DNA from: Kozakia baliensis | Lineage (GTDB): Bacteria; Pseudomonadota; Alphaproteobacteria; Acetobacterales; Acetobacteraceae | NCBI RefSeq assembly: GCF_001787335.1 | Contig: NZ_CP014674.1 | Span: forward strand, 2,548,501 to 2,612,500 | Direction of reading: 5' to 3' | Length of the DNA: 64,000 nucleotides | Part shown: in pieces, positions 1 through 8,739 of the stretch | How positions within the stretch are numbered: the stretch's first letter is position 1 | Layout: each line of letters starts with the position of its first letter | Program-made: the position numbers and the translations under genes | The notes under the pieces: model-generated | Databases searched by the model: none | Told to the model about the DNA's origin: nothing | The model's input: only the letters and a program-made list of their open reading frames with translations

Positions 1-1
1 A

Positions 2-727
2 ACCCTGCTGAACCGCACCACGGAACAAGTCGAAACCAGCCTCGACCCCGCCACTGGCTCCATCATCGCCCGCAAACGCCTACGCCTCGGCGCGCTCGTC
101 CTGCGGGACCGCAGCGTCACCGTCGCACCGGACGAAGCCGGAAACCTGCTCCTCGCTCAAATCCGCACCGATCTCGCCAACACGCTCGATTGGCGAGACG
201 CCGCCCGGCAATTCCAGGCCCGCGCCCTTCTCGCCCGCCAACATCTGGACGGCACCCTGCCCGATTTAAGCGACGAAACCCTGGCCACCACACTTGAAGA
301 ATGGCTGGAACCCTATCTCGCGGGTCTCACCAAACTCTCCCAGGTCAAAGCACTGGATTTGCTCGCCATCCTTCGTGCCCGATTCGATTACGCCGCCCTT
401 TCGCAAATCGATAAGGAACTCCCCGCCGCGCTCGCCCTGCCCGGCGCCTCCCCCGCCATCGACTATCTCGCCGCCAACCCCACCATCTCCGCCCGCGCTC
501 AGGCTTTTTACGGCCTACAGGAAACGCCTCGCCTCGCCCAAGGCCGAATCCCGCTGCAATTCGCGCTGCTTTCTCCCGCCGGGCGTCCGCAAGCCATTAC
601 TGCCGATATCGCCGCCTTCTGGCGCACCGGATGGGCCGATATGCGGCGAGACATGCGCGGCCGTTACCCCAAGCACGACTGGCCGGAAAATCCCGCTCTG
701 GCCAAACCGCCGGAACGCCGCCGATGA
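2..727 (+). CDS. hrpB: ATP-dependent helicase HrpB, C-terminal part
   Basis: The reading frame is open from the first bases of the window to TGA at 725-727, giving about 241 residues that lack the helicase core. What remains matches the C-terminal domain of HrpB DEAH-box helicases: an N-terminal stretch rich in short beta segments, then an alpha-helical part, ending in the typical GRYPKHDWPENP motif close to the C-terminus. HrpB is a putative RNA/DNA helicase of unclear physiological role. The N-terminal DEAH and helicase-C domains must lie before base 1. The stop overlaps a possible ATG (724) of the next gene, so the two may be co-transcribed. Confidence 0.85.
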   Translation, partial: TLLNRTTEQVETSLDPATGSIIARKRLRLGALVLRDRSVTVAPDEAGNLLLAQIRTDLANTLDWRDAARQFQARALLARQHLDGTLPDLSDETLATTLEEWLEPYLAGLTKLSQVKALDLLAILRARFDYAALSQIDKELPAALALPGASPAIDYLAANPTISARAQAFYGLQETPRLAQGRIPLQFALLSPAGRPQAITADIAAFWRTGWADMRRDMRGRYPKHDWPENPALAKPPERRR

Positions 728-801
728 GAGAAGCTGGCAAGAACGCGATTCTGCGCTATCGTTCCGCTCATGATCATGCTTTTCCGCGCGCGCCCGCACC
801 G

Positions 802-1992
802 ATGACGATGCGACGCTCCCTCGCTTCCGCCTCGTTCCTCGCGGCCAGCCTGCTTGCAACGGATGCGCGCGCCTTCCCGTCTTTTTTCGGGAAATCACCC
901 TCGCCGCCTCCGCAACCGGCAGCCCCCTCCGTGCCCCCGGTTCCACCCGCCTCCAAAGTTCAAATCCCAGCCCAACCCCCCGTACCGGACGGCGCTCCGG
1001 CCCTCCCGCCGGTCCTGGTCCAGTCCGGCCCACTTACCTTCGCGCCGCTGGTCAAACGCGTCATTCCCGCCGTGGTGAACATCGCCATCACCCAAACGCG
1101 CAACGATGGCGGAACTAAAATCCCGCCCCAAATCAAAGGTACGCCGCTCGAAAAGCGTTACCGCGAGAAAATGCGCCGCCATCAGGAAGAAGTGCTCGGC
1201 GCAGGCTCCGGCTTCATCATCGATCCCTCCGGCATCATCGTCACCAACGATCACGTCGTGGGCGATGCCGATAACGTCACCGTCTCCCTCTCCAACGGGC
1301 AGGAACTTCCGGCCAAGCTGGTCGGCGTGGACGCACTGACAGACGTCGCCGTCATCAAGGTCGAATCACCCAAGCCCCTGCCCTATGTCGCCTGGGGCGA
1401 CAGCCAGAAAGTCGATGTCGGGGACTGGATTCTCGTCGCCGGCAACCCGTTCGGCTTCGGCTCTTCCGTCACCGCAGGCATCGTCTCCGCTCGCGGCCGC
1501 GATCTCGGCGCAGGCTCGCTGGACGATTTCCTCCAGCTCGACGCCCCCATCAATCCCGGCAATTCCGGCGGGCCCGCCTTCAACATGCGTGGACAGGTCG
1601 TCGCCGTGAACGCCGCCATGGTCTCGCCCGCTGGCGGCTCCGTGGGCATCGGATTCGGCATCCCTTCGGAAATCGTCGCGCCCGTCGTCGAACAATTGCG
1701 CAAAAACGGCCATGTCGATCACGGCTGGCTCGGCGTCACCCTCGACGATGGCGACGGCTCCGTGCAGATCGTGGATGTAGACAAGGACGGCCCCGCCATG
1801 AAGGGCGGCCTCCTACGTCAGGATCGCGTCAACGCCATCAACGGCGCGCCGGTCGATAACGCCCGCGCCCTTCTGCGCACTATCGCCGCCGCCAAGCCAA
1901 ACGACACGCTCAGCTTCTCGCTCACGCGCAAAGACAAGCCTCTCACGCTTGCCATTAAGATCGGCAAAAGACCCGCAGATGCCGATGATTGA
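802..1992 (+). CDS. DegP/HtrA-family periplasmic serine protease
   Basis: A 396-residue trypsin-like protease with one PDZ domain, expected to degrade misfolded periplasmic proteins. From the ATG at 802 the protein opens with MTMRRS and a hydrophobic signal peptide ending near ATDARA, then a Pro-rich linker. The catalytic triad is visible as His151 (TNDHVV), Asp181 (LTDVAV) and Ser255 (GNSGGP); a PDZ domain fills roughly residues 300-390. An upstream in-frame ATG at 724 overlaps the hrpB stop (ATGA) and would add 26 residues before the signal peptide; I prefer 802 because it gives a normal signal sequence, although no clear ribosome site is seen for either. Confidence 0.85.
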   Translation: MTMRRSLASASFLAASLLATDARAFPSFFGKSPSPPPQPAAPSVPPVPPASKVQIPAQPPVPDGAPALPPVLVQSGPLTFAPLVKRVIPAVVNIAITQTRNDGGTKIPPQIKGTPLEKRYREKMRRHQEEVLGAGSGFIIDPSGIIVTNDHVVGDADNVTVSLSNGQELPAKLVGVDALTDVAVIKVESPKPLPYVAWGDSQKVDVGDWILVAGNPFGFGSSVTAGIVSARGRDLGAGSLDDFLQLDAPINPGNSGGPAFNMRGQVVAVNAAMVSPAGGSVGIGFGIPSEIVAPVVEQLRKNGHVDHGWLGVTLDDGDGSVQIVDVDKDGPAMKGGLLRQDRVNAINGAPVDNARALLRTIAAAKPNDTLSFSLTRKDKPLTLAIKIGKRPADADD

Positions 1993-2087
1993 TCTCCTGC
2001 CCTTTCCTGAAAAGAAAAAGGGGCAGATAATGGCTTCTTTCGGGAAGCAGCTTCCCTACCGCGTTACGGCATGAAGGAAAAAAACGC

Positions 2088-2768
2088 ATGCGTATCTTGC
2101 TCGTCGAGGACGACCCAACCGTTCGAAGCTTTATCATCAAAGGGCTAAGGGAAACCGGCCATCTGGTCGAAGAAGCGGATAACGGCAAAGACGGTCTCTT
2201 CCTCGCGGTCAGCGAGAATTTCGACATCATCATTCTCGATCGCATGCTGCCGGGCGGAATCGACGGTCTTCGCATTCTCGAAACCCTCCGCGCCCAAAAC
2301 AACGCCACTCCGGTGCTCCTGCTCTCCGCCCTCGCCGATGTCGACGAACGCGTGGCAGGCCTCCGCGCCGGTGGCGACGATTATATGACCAAACCCTTCG
2401 CCTTTTCGGAGTTACTGGCCCGCGTCGAAGCCCTCGCCCGCCGCGGCAGCGCCGAACAGGCCCCGCAGACCAAACTGGTCGTGGCCGACCTGGAAATGGA
2501 CCTCCTCTCCCGCACCGTGAAACGGGGAGATGAGAAGATCGACCTACAGCCGCGCGAATTTCGCTTGCTGGAATTTCTGATGCGCCACGCCGGGCAAGTC
2601 GTCACCCGCACCATGTTGCTCGAAAGAGTATGGGACTACCATTTCGATCCGCAGACCAACGTCATCGACGTACACGTCTCCCGCCTGCGTCAAAAAGTGG
2701 ATAAGCCTTTCGATACGGCCCTAATCCACACGATCCGCAACGCAGGCTATATCCTTCGCGCTGAATAA
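2088..2768 (+). CDS. OmpR-family response regulator
   Basis: A 226-residue two-component regulator. The receiver domain (1-115) has the acidic pair Asp9/Asp10, phospho-acceptor Asp51 (IIILDRMLPGG), Ser80 in the switch position and Lys102 (YMTKPF). The C-terminal winged-helix DNA-binding domain (about 130-225) has the usual LQPREFRLLEFLMRH start and the DPQTNVIDVHVSRLRQK recognition region. AAGGAAAA lies 8-14 bases before the ATG. The gene is followed after 20 bp by its sensor kinase, so they form a two-gene operon. The input signal is not evident from sequence; the position behind a DegP-like protease makes an envelope-stress role possible, but that is inference. Confidence 0.92.
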   Translation: MRILLVEDDPTVRSFIIKGLRETGHLVEEADNGKDGLFLAVSENFDIIILDRMLPGGIDGLRILETLRAQNNATPVLLLSALADVDERVAGLRAGGDDYMTKPFAFSELLARVEALARRGSAEQAPQTKLVVADLEMDLLSRTVKRGDEKIDLQPREFRLLEFLMRHAGQVVTRTMLLERVWDYHFDPQTNVIDVHVSRLRQKVDKPFDTALIHTIRNAGYILRAE

Positions 2769-2788
2769 TCTTCCGAATCCGATCCTCC

Positions 2789-4255
2789 ATGCCCCATCGC
2801 GCCACGCGTCTTCCTCATATTAAAATTCTGTGGCAACGCGCGTGGCGTTATCGCTCGGCAGGGCTAGGATTTTCTCTTGCCTATGGCTTTGTCTTCGCCA
2901 TCTCCGCCGCCGTGTTTCTCACCTTCCTATGGTGGAACACCACCGGCACCCTAGCGCGCGAAGTCGGCCAAGCCGTGGAAGCCGACGCCCAAAGCCTGAC
3001 CGATCGTCTGGACCAGAACGGCGTTCCGGCTCTGATTCAAGCCATTCAAGACCGGCTGGATCAGGATGTGGAGGATGAAAGCCTCTACCTCCTGATGGCG
3101 CCCGATGGCACCCGCTTGGCTGGCAATCTTCACGCTTGGCCCAAACCTGTGCGCAACGACGAACGGTTCTACATCATCAAAATCAGCCGCGACGGCAGAA
3201 CCGCCTCCGCACAACTTCACGCCTATAGGCTGCCCAACAACCTCCATCTCTTAATCGGGCGAGACGTCCGCGGTCGCGACATGCTACGCCGCGTCCTGAC
3301 CGAAACTTTCCTCTGGTCCTGGGTCATGGTCACGGCTCTCGCGATCGGTGGCGGCCTCGTCGTGCGCGGCATCTTCAGCCGCATCCTCACTTCCATCGCT
3401 CAGACCACCGCCGCCATCGCCCATGGCGACATGCGCCAACGCATGCCCATGGTCGGCAACGAAGTCGATCTCGTCGCCCAAACCGTCAATAAAATGCTCG
3501 ATCGCATCACCCGATTGATGGAAGGCGTCAAACAAGTCTCCAACTCAATCGCCCACGATCTGCGCACCCCCATCACCCGCGCCCGTAACCGCCTCGAAGA
3601 CGCCTCACTCCATGCGAAAACCAACGAGGAGATGCACGACGCCATCGACCGCGCCGTCGCCGATCTGGACCATATCACCTCGGTGTTCGATGCCCTGATG
3701 CGCATCGCCCAAATCGAGGCAGGCGCCCGGCGCGCCGCCTTCGAAACTGGCGATCTCGTCAAACCCCTCCACGATATCGCCGAACTCTACGAAGCCACCG
3801 CGGAAGACGCAGGGCTGCATCTCGCACAAGATCTCCCGCCCCGACTGATGTTCTATGGCGATTCGCGCCTCATCCAGCAGGGCGTCGCCAATTTGATCGA
3901 CAACGCCATCAAATTCTCCCCGCCCGACACCACCATCACCCTGCGTGCTAGCCTATCGGGCGATCTCGTGCGCATTAGCGTCACCGATCAGGGTGCTGGC
4001 ATGGCGCAGGAAGATCTTGCCCGCGCCTCCGAACGCTTCTTCCGCGCGGATCAGGCCCGTAACACGCCTGGCGCAGGCCTCGGCCTCTCGCTAGTGCAAG
4101 CCGTCGCTCAACTCCACGGCGGCACGTTCAGCCTCGAACCGTTGCAACGTGGCCTCCGTGCCGTCATCAGCCTACCCAGTAACAGCAACGAAAAACCACC
4201 CGCGCCGCAACAAATAACCGAAGCGTCACCATCCGCCCATGATGCGGATATATAG
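2789..4255 (+). CDS. Sensor histidine kinase (HAMP, HisKA, HATPase)
   Basis: A 488-residue inner-membrane kinase that partners the regulator just upstream. It has a first membrane segment near residues 27-50, a periplasmic sensor region of about 125 residues, a second membrane segment near 175-195 and a HAMP linker. The phosphorylated histidine is His256 in NSIAHDLRTPITR. The ATP-binding domain shows the N box (LIDNAIKFSPP), a G1 box (DQGAGM) and a G2 box (GAGLGLSL). The C-terminal tail of about 25 residues is Pro/Ser-rich. Layout is that of QseC/EnvZ-like sensors; the ligand is unknown. Confidence 0.9.
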   Translation: MPHRATRLPHIKILWQRAWRYRSAGLGFSLAYGFVFAISAAVFLTFLWWNTTGTLAREVGQAVEADAQSLTDRLDQNGVPALIQAIQDRLDQDVEDESLYLLMAPDGTRLAGNLHAWPKPVRNDERFYIIKISRDGRTASAQLHAYRLPNNLHLLIGRDVRGRDMLRRVLTETFLWSWVMVTALAIGGGLVVRGIFSRILTSIAQTTAAIAHGDMRQRMPMVGNEVDLVAQTVNKMLDRITRLMEGVKQVSNSIAHDLRTPITRARNRLEDASLHAKTNEEMHDAIDRAVADLDHITSVFDALMRIAQIEAGARRAAFETGDLVKPLHDIAELYEATAEDAGLHLAQDLPPRLMFYGDSRLIQQGVANLIDNAIKFSPPDTTITLRASLSGDLVRISVTDQGAGMAQEDLARASERFFRADQARNTPGAGLGLSLVQAVAQLHGGTFSLEPLQRGLRAVISLPSNSNEKPPAPQQITEASPSAHDADI

Positions 4256-4275
4256 TTTCTTCTACGCTTCTCTTT

Positions 4276-4620
4276 ATGCTTCGCATCGCTGTCCCCTTGC
4301 TGTCCGCCCTTTGGGCTTGCGCTGTCGCGAACGTGACGGCGGAGGCGATGGCGGCTGACATCGGCATGGCGGAAAATTTTAGCGAAAACAAACCCGTCAT
4401 CGTCACCAGCGATAGCTCAGATTATTGCCGCAATCTCCGCGATAAAGTGGACGACGCGATCAAAGCCGCGCCGGAACACATGCACGCCCAAATCGATCAA
4501 ACCCAAACGCTCAAAAAAGACGGCACCGCACTTTGCGATGCGGGGCATATCCGACCGGGGATCGCTCAACTTCGCCGTGCCCTCAAACTCGCCCACGGTC
4601 AAGAAAGCGACAATTCCTAA
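4276..4620 (+). CDS. Small secreted hypothetical protein
   Basis: A 114-residue protein I do not recognise. It starts with a clear signal peptide (LRIAVPLLSALWACAVANVTAEAMAAD, cleavage probably after AMA). The mature part is short, charged and mostly helical, with two cysteines (SDYCRN and ALCDAG) that could form a disulfide in the periplasm, and a final segment HIRPGIAQLRRALKLAH that looks like one tetratricopeptide-type helix pair. It lies 20 bp after the histidine kinase stop and could be part of the same transcript. No function can be assigned. Confidence 0.65.
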   Translation: MLRIAVPLLSALWACAVANVTAEAMAADIGMAENFSENKPVIVTSDSSDYCRNLRDKVDDAIKAAPEHMHAQIDQTQTLKKDGTALCDAGHIRPGIAQLRRALKLAHGQESDNS

Positions 4621-4723
4621 GCGCCAACTCGAAATAAACGCACGACCCGGCAGAGACGCCCATCTCAATTAGGCCATGTTTGAACCCTAGCTTCGAACCG
4701 ATAAGCCTCAGAGAGTCCTATTC

Positions 4724-5269
4724 ATGCCGAACGGATTGACCATACGCTGGGCAACCGAAGCCGATCTCAACACCCTACGAAACCTGATGACGCTCGCCAT
4801 CGACCGGCTGCAAAGCAGCTTTCTCTCCCCTGAGCAAATCGCCGCCAGCCGCGCCGTCATGGGCCTCGACACGCAGTTGGTGCGTGATGGCACCTATGCG
4901 GTGGTCGAAGATTCCGGCAATGCCGTGGGCTGTGGCGGATGGAGCCGTCGCGCCACCCTCTACGGTGGCGATCATAGCACCGCGCTACGCAACCCCGCCT
5001 TGCTCGAACCCGGACGCAATCCCGCCCGCATCCGCGCTATGTATACCCATCCCGATCACGCCCGGCGCGGCATCGGGCGTCTTATCCTCAACCATTGCGA
5101 GCACGCCGCCGCCTCGGAAGGCTTCACTGCCGTCGAATTGATGAGCACCCTAAGCGGCCAGCCCCTCTACGTCGCCTGCGGCTATCAGGCGCAAGAACGG
5201 TGCGATGCGGACGTAGATGGCGTCACCGTTCCCTTAATCCGCATGAGCAAACCCCTCATCATGTCCTAA
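4724..5269 (+). CDS. GNAT-family N-acetyltransferase
   Basis: A 181-residue acyl-CoA-dependent acetyltransferase. The GNAT core is visible: a central beta strand (RIRAMYTHPDHARRGIGRLIL) carrying the acetyl-CoA pyrophosphate loop R-R-G-I-G-R (Q/RxxGxG/A), followed by the helix NHCEHAAASEGF and the strand FTAVELMSTLSGQPLYVACGYQ, where YVACGYQ is the usual C-terminal signature. The substrate is not predictable. It stands alone, with about 100 bp before it, and is followed after 32 bp by the SIMPL-domain gene. Confidence 0.85.
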   Translation: MPNGLTIRWATEADLNTLRNLMTLAIDRLQSSFLSPEQIAASRAVMGLDTQLVRDGTYAVVEDSGNAVGCGGWSRRATLYGGDHSTALRNPALLEPGRNPARIRAMYTHPDHARRGIGRLILNHCEHAAASEGFTAVELMSTLSGQPLYVACGYQAQERCDADVDGVTVPLIRMSKPLIMS

Positions 5270-5301
5270 AACCCGCGTCAAAAATGGAAACCAAAAGCGC
5301 C

Positions 5302-5982
5302 ATGTTCGTCAAACTCGCCACCTTGACTTCCCTCGCTCTCGTCAGCACCGCCGGAATCGGCACCGCGCAAGCCGCCGATCCGACCACCCTCACGCTCAGC
5401 GCCACCGGCCATGCTCACGGCACGCCTACCTTGCTCACCGCCAATCTCACCGCGCAAAGCAACGCTGCCACCGCGGCCGAAGCACAAGTGCGCGTCAACG
5501 CCCTCACCAGCGCCGCAAGCAAAAAAGCGGCCAGCATCGAAGGTCTTCATCTCAGCCTGCGCGATTACAATGTGGAGCAAAGCGAAACCCGCAACGGCCA
5601 AACCCGCTGGACCGCTCGCCAAACTCTCGTTCTTTCCGGCACGAATGCAGAAAAACTGCTCCAACTCACCTCAGCCTATCAGGCCCAGGGCTTGGCCCTC
5701 TCCAATCTCTCCTGGTCGCTCGATCCCGCAACGCGCGAAAAATTGGAACGCCAGGCTCGCACCGATGCGCTTCATCGCCTTAAGCAAGATGCGGACGATT
5801 CCGCCGCAGCGCTCGGCCTCCATGTTTCAGGTTTCCGCACGATCCATCTGGATCCACAATACATCCGCCCCCCCATCGTCATGATGGCACGTATGGCCGC
5901 CGATGCCCCCCAACGCAGCGCGGACGATGCCGAAGATGTTTCCATCACCGCCCGTGCCGAAGTCTATCTTTCAGCCCCCTGA
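5302..5982 (+). CDS. SIMPL-domain (DUF541) periplasmic protein
   Basis: About 226 residues with a signal peptide (FVKLATLTSLALVSTAGIGTAQA) and a mature SIMPL/DUF541 domain, the family of BP26 and YggE, implicated in oxidative stress and outer-membrane biology without a defined activity. Family traits seen are the start LTLSATGHAHGTP, the helix AEAQVRVNALTSAASKKAA and the closing VSITARAEVYL. An ATG at 5284 is also in frame and would add METKSA; I chose 5302 because GGAAA lies about 11 bases before it and the signal peptide then starts at once. It converges on infC. Confidence 0.75.
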   Translation: MFVKLATLTSLALVSTAGIGTAQAADPTTLTLSATGHAHGTPTLLTANLTAQSNAATAAEAQVRVNALTSAASKKAASIEGLHLSLRDYNVEQSETRNGQTRWTARQTLVLSGTNAEKLLQLTSAYQAQGLALSNLSWSLDPATREKLERQARTDALHRLKQDADDSAAALGLHVSGFRTIHLDPQYIRPPIVMMARMAADAPQRSADDAEDVSITARAEVYLSAP

Positions 5983-5985
5983 AAC

Positions 5986-6019
5986 GAAAAACGGCGCCGG
6001 TGACAATACACCGACGCCG
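5986..6019 (-). terminator. Rho-independent terminator of infC
   Basis: Between the convergent SIMPL gene and infC lies an 11-bp stem (5992-6002 with 6009-6019, loop ACAATA). Read on the minus strand the one non-Watson-Crick position is a G-U pair, and the stem is followed by a run of five T (5986-5990 on the plus strand are A). It therefore fits a terminator for infC; on the plus strand the same stem has a C-A mismatch and no T run. Confidence 0.75.
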
Positions 6020-6044
6020 CTTAAAGATACTTCGTGCGCGAAAA

Positions 6045-6581
6045 TCAGCGCGGCGCAAGCACCATGATCATCTGACGATTTTCGAGCTTGGGCATCTGCT
6101 CGACCTTCGCCTTTTCTTCCATCTCAACGCGAATGCGCTCTAACATCTTGATGCCGAGTTCCTGGTGCGCCATTTCACGGCCCTTGAAACGCAGCGACAC
6201 CTTAACTTTGTCGCCTTCGTTCAAGAACGCATTCATCGCACGCAGCTTGACCTGATAGTCATTCTCGCTGGTGCTCGGACGTACCTTGACTTCCTTAATC
6301 TCGATAACTTTTTGCTTTTTCCGAGCTTCGTTTTTCTTCTTCTGTTGCTCGTACTTAAACTTGCCGTAGTCGAGAACCTTCACGACCGGCGGTTCCGCCG
6401 TCGGGCTGATTTCCAACAGATCCAGCCCAACCGAATAGGCGCGCGCCAAAGCGTCGCGAATAGTCATCACGCCGGCCATTTCGCCATCGGCGTCAATCAA
6501 GCGCACCTGAGGAACACGGATCTCTTCGTTGACGCGCGGTCCTTCGCGGGTCGGCGCACTCTGTATCGGGGGTCTAGCTAT
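6045..6581 (-). CDS. infC: Translation initiation factor IF-3, probable AUA start
   Basis: IF-3 binds the 30S subunit, keeps it apart from 50S and checks the start codon. The N-domain (RVNEEIRVPQVRLIDADGEM) and C-domain (FKGREMAHQELG, ending MIMVLAPR) are both typical. No ATG exists at the expected position. An AGGAG at 6591-6587 (minus strand) is followed after six bases by ATA at 6581-6579, in frame, giving (M)ARPPIQSAP and 178 residues, close to the 180 of E. coli. The far-upstream ATG at 6671 would add 30 residues without homology. Rare start codons are a known feature of infC, used for autoregulation. It follows thrS in the same direction. Confidence 0.88.
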   Translation of the reverse strand: MARPPIQSAPTREGPRVNEEIRVPQVRLIDADGEMAGVMTIRDALARAYSVGLDLLEISPTAEPPVVKVLDYGKFKYEQQKKKNEARKKQKVIEIKEVKVRPSTSENDYQVKLRAMNAFLNEGDKVKVSLRFKGREMAHQELGIKMLERIRVEMEEKAKVEQMPKLENRQMIMVLAPR

Positions 6582-6586
6582 GGTCA

Positions 6587-6591
6587 GCTCC
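6587..6591 (-). promoter_or_regulatory. Shine-Dalgarno sequence of infC
   Basis: AGGAG on the minus strand, six bases before the in-frame ATA. This is the only strong ribosome site in the region where IF-3 should begin, and it decides the start chosen for infC. Confidence 0.7.
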
Positions 6592-6712
6592 TGTTCGACG
6601 TTTAACTCATATAACCGGACCACACGCCTCGCCGCATCGTCGGTTCCATCAAGAAAACGCGAGCAACGCAAGCCTTTCAGCGTAATGCGCCCAGTGCACA
6701 GGAGATAGTCCC

Positions 6713-6740
6713 AGAGAATACCCTATGCAAGGTATTCTCT
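6713..6740 (-). promoter_or_regulatory. Perfect 10-bp hairpin between thrS and infC
   Basis: AGAGAATACC (6713-6722) and GGTATTCTCT (6731-6740) pair perfectly around an 8-base loop. It sits 11 bases after the thrS stop and about 130 bases before the infC start. There is no T run on the minus strand after it, so it is not a textbook terminator; a processing site or a partial attenuator between the two genes is possible. Confidence 0.55.
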
Positions 6741-6751
6741 CGCAAGAAGGC

Positions 6752-8689
6752 TTAGTTTCCTTGAGCGCGACGCAAATCGGGCGGCAATGCCTCCTCCGCC
6801 AGGCTCGCAACGGCGATATCGAGATCCAGTACTTCCTGCGAAGCACCACCCAGGCGGCGCATCGCCACCTTGCGTTCCTCGGCCTCGCGGCGCCCCACGA
6901 CCAGGATCACGGGAACCCTCGCCAGCGAATGCTCGCGAATCTTCGCGTTGATCTTCTCGTTGCGGCCATCCACATCGACCTGCAACCCAGCCGCGCGCAA
7001 TTCTTCCGCCACCTGCTGCGCATAAGGCTCGGCATCGGTGACGATGCTCGCCACCACAACTTGCGTCGGCGCCAGCCATAGCGGGAATTTGCCCGCATAT
7101 TGCTCGATCAAAATACCGATGAAACGCTCGAAACTCCCCAAAATGGCGCGATGCAACATTACCGGGCGATGCCGCGCGCTGTCCTCACCCACATAGGATG
7201 CATCCAACCGCTCCGGCAGCACGTAATCGACCTGCAACGTTCCGCATTGCCAATCGCGCCCGATGGCGTCGGTCAGCACAAACTCAAGTTTCGGCCCATA
7301 GAACGCGCCCTCGCCCGGATTGTGCTCATATTCGACCCCCGCCAGACGGCACGCTTCGATCAGCGCCCCTTCCGAACGGTCCCAGGTCTCATCCGATCCC
7401 GCACGCGTTTCCGGCCGGTCCGCGAATTTCACCCGGAAATTCTCGAATCCCAGATCGGTATAAACTTCGCGCAACATCTCGACGAAACGCGCCGTCTCAC
7501 CCGCAATCTGCTCCTCGGTGCAGAAGATATGCGCATCATCCTGCGTAAAGGAGCGCACGCGCATGATGCCGTGCAATGCGCCCGAAGGCTCGTAACGATG
7601 GCATGCGCCGAACTCCGCCATACGCAATGGCAATTCGCGGTAGGAACGCAGGCCGTGGCGGAAAATCTGCACATGGCACGGGCAGTTCATCGGCTTGAGC
7701 GCGAGGGTCTTGTCCTCATCCTCCACCGTCGCGATGAACATATGCTCGCGATATTTGTCCCAATGTCCCGAAGCCTCCCAAAGGCTCCGATCCACCAACT
7801 GCGGCGTGCGCACTTCCTGATATTGGCCACGCGTCTGCGCCCGGCGCATGTAATCCTGCAACACCGTGTAAATGCGCCAGCCCTTGGCATGCCAGAAAAT
7901 CGAACCGACAGCCTCTTCCTGGATATGGAACAGATCCATCTCCCGTCCGATGCGGCGATGATCGCGCTTTTCGGCTTCCTCCAACTGATGCAGATACGCA
8001 TTCAGTTCTTTCTGGTCGCGCCACGCCGTGCCGTAAATTCGCGTCAGCATCGGGTTGCGATGATCGCCACGCCAATATGCGCCCGCTACCTTCATCAGCT
8101 TGAACGCCGGTCCCACATCACCGGTGGCACGCAAATGCGGCCCACGGCATAGATCGAGCCATTCGCCCTGACGATAGATCGAAATCGGCTCGCTCTCCGG
8201 CAGATCGCGAATCAACTCCGCCTTGAAGCGCTCCCCCTTCTCCTCGAAGAAGCGGATCGCCTCATTGCGGTCCCATACCTCGCGCTTGAACGGTGCATTC
8301 GCCGCGATGATCTCACGCATACGCTTCTCGATCGCCTCGAAATCCTCAGGCGTGAAAGGCGCATTGCGGAAAAAATCGTAATAAAAACCGTCCTTGATGG
8401 ACGGCCCGATCGTCACCTGCGTGCCCGGCCAAAGCGATTGCACCGCCTCAGCCATGATATGCGCCGTGTCATGGCGTATCATTTCCAGAGCGATATCGTC
8501 CTTGCGCGTAATGAAACGCACCGAGGCGTCATGGTCGATCACCGTTTCCAGATCGACCAACTCGCCATTCAGACTCATCGCCAAAGCGGCGCGCGCCAGA
8601 CCGGGGCCGATCGACGCCGCCAGCGCCGTGCCGGTCGTCGCGCCGTCGAACTGGCGAACGGAACCGTCAGGCAAAGTAATGGCAGGCAT
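6752..8689 (-). CDS. thrS: Threonine--tRNA ligase
   Basis: A 645-residue class II synthetase that charges tRNA-Thr. Domains in order: TGS (1-60, [13 protein letters not shown]), the editing domain with the [10 protein letters not shown] zinc-type motif (about 70-220), the catalytic core (about 240-540) with the zinc ligand cysteine in [12 protein letters not shown], motif 2 in [15 protein letters not shown], and motif 3 near [14 protein letters not shown], then the anticodon-binding domain ([11 protein letters not shown] to the end). Length is usual for the family. It begins MPAITLPD at 8689. infC follows about 170 bases downstream on the same strand, the order seen in many bacteria. Confidence 0.97.
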   Translation of the reverse strand: MPAITLPDGSVRQFDGATTGTALAASIGPGLARAALAMSLNGELVDLETVIDHDASVRFITRKDDIALEMIRHDTAHIMAEAVQSLWPGTQVTIGPSIKDGFYYDFFRNAPFTPEDFEAIEKRMREIIAANAPFKREVWDRNEAIRFFEEKGERFKAELIRDLPESEPISIYRQGEWLDLCRGPHLRATGDVGPAFKLMKVAGAYWRGDHRNPMLTRIYGTAWRDQKELNAYLHQLEEAEKRDHRRIGREMDLFHIQEEAVGSIFWHAKGWRIYTVLQDYMRRAQTRGQYQEVRTPQLVDRSLWEASGHWDKYREHMFIATVEDEDKTLALKPMNCPCHVQIFRHGLRSYRELPLRMAEFGACHRYEPSGALHGIMRVRSFTQDDAHIFCTEEQIAGETARFVEMLREVYTDLGFENFRVKFADRPETRAGSDETWDRSEGALIEACRLAGVEYEHNPGEGAFYGPKLEFVLTDAIGRDWQCGTLQVDYVLPERLDASYVGEDSARHRPVMLHRAILGSFERFIGILIEQYAGKFPLWLAPTQVVVASIVTDAEPYAQQVAEELRAAGLQVDVDGRNEKINAKIREHSLARVPVILVVGRREAEERKVAMRRLGGASQEVLDLDIAVASLAEEALPPDLRRAQGN

Positions 8690-8739
8690 GAAAACGCGCT
8701 CCCGGCGTTAGAATTGAAAAGAAGGTTGCTGTAATGACC

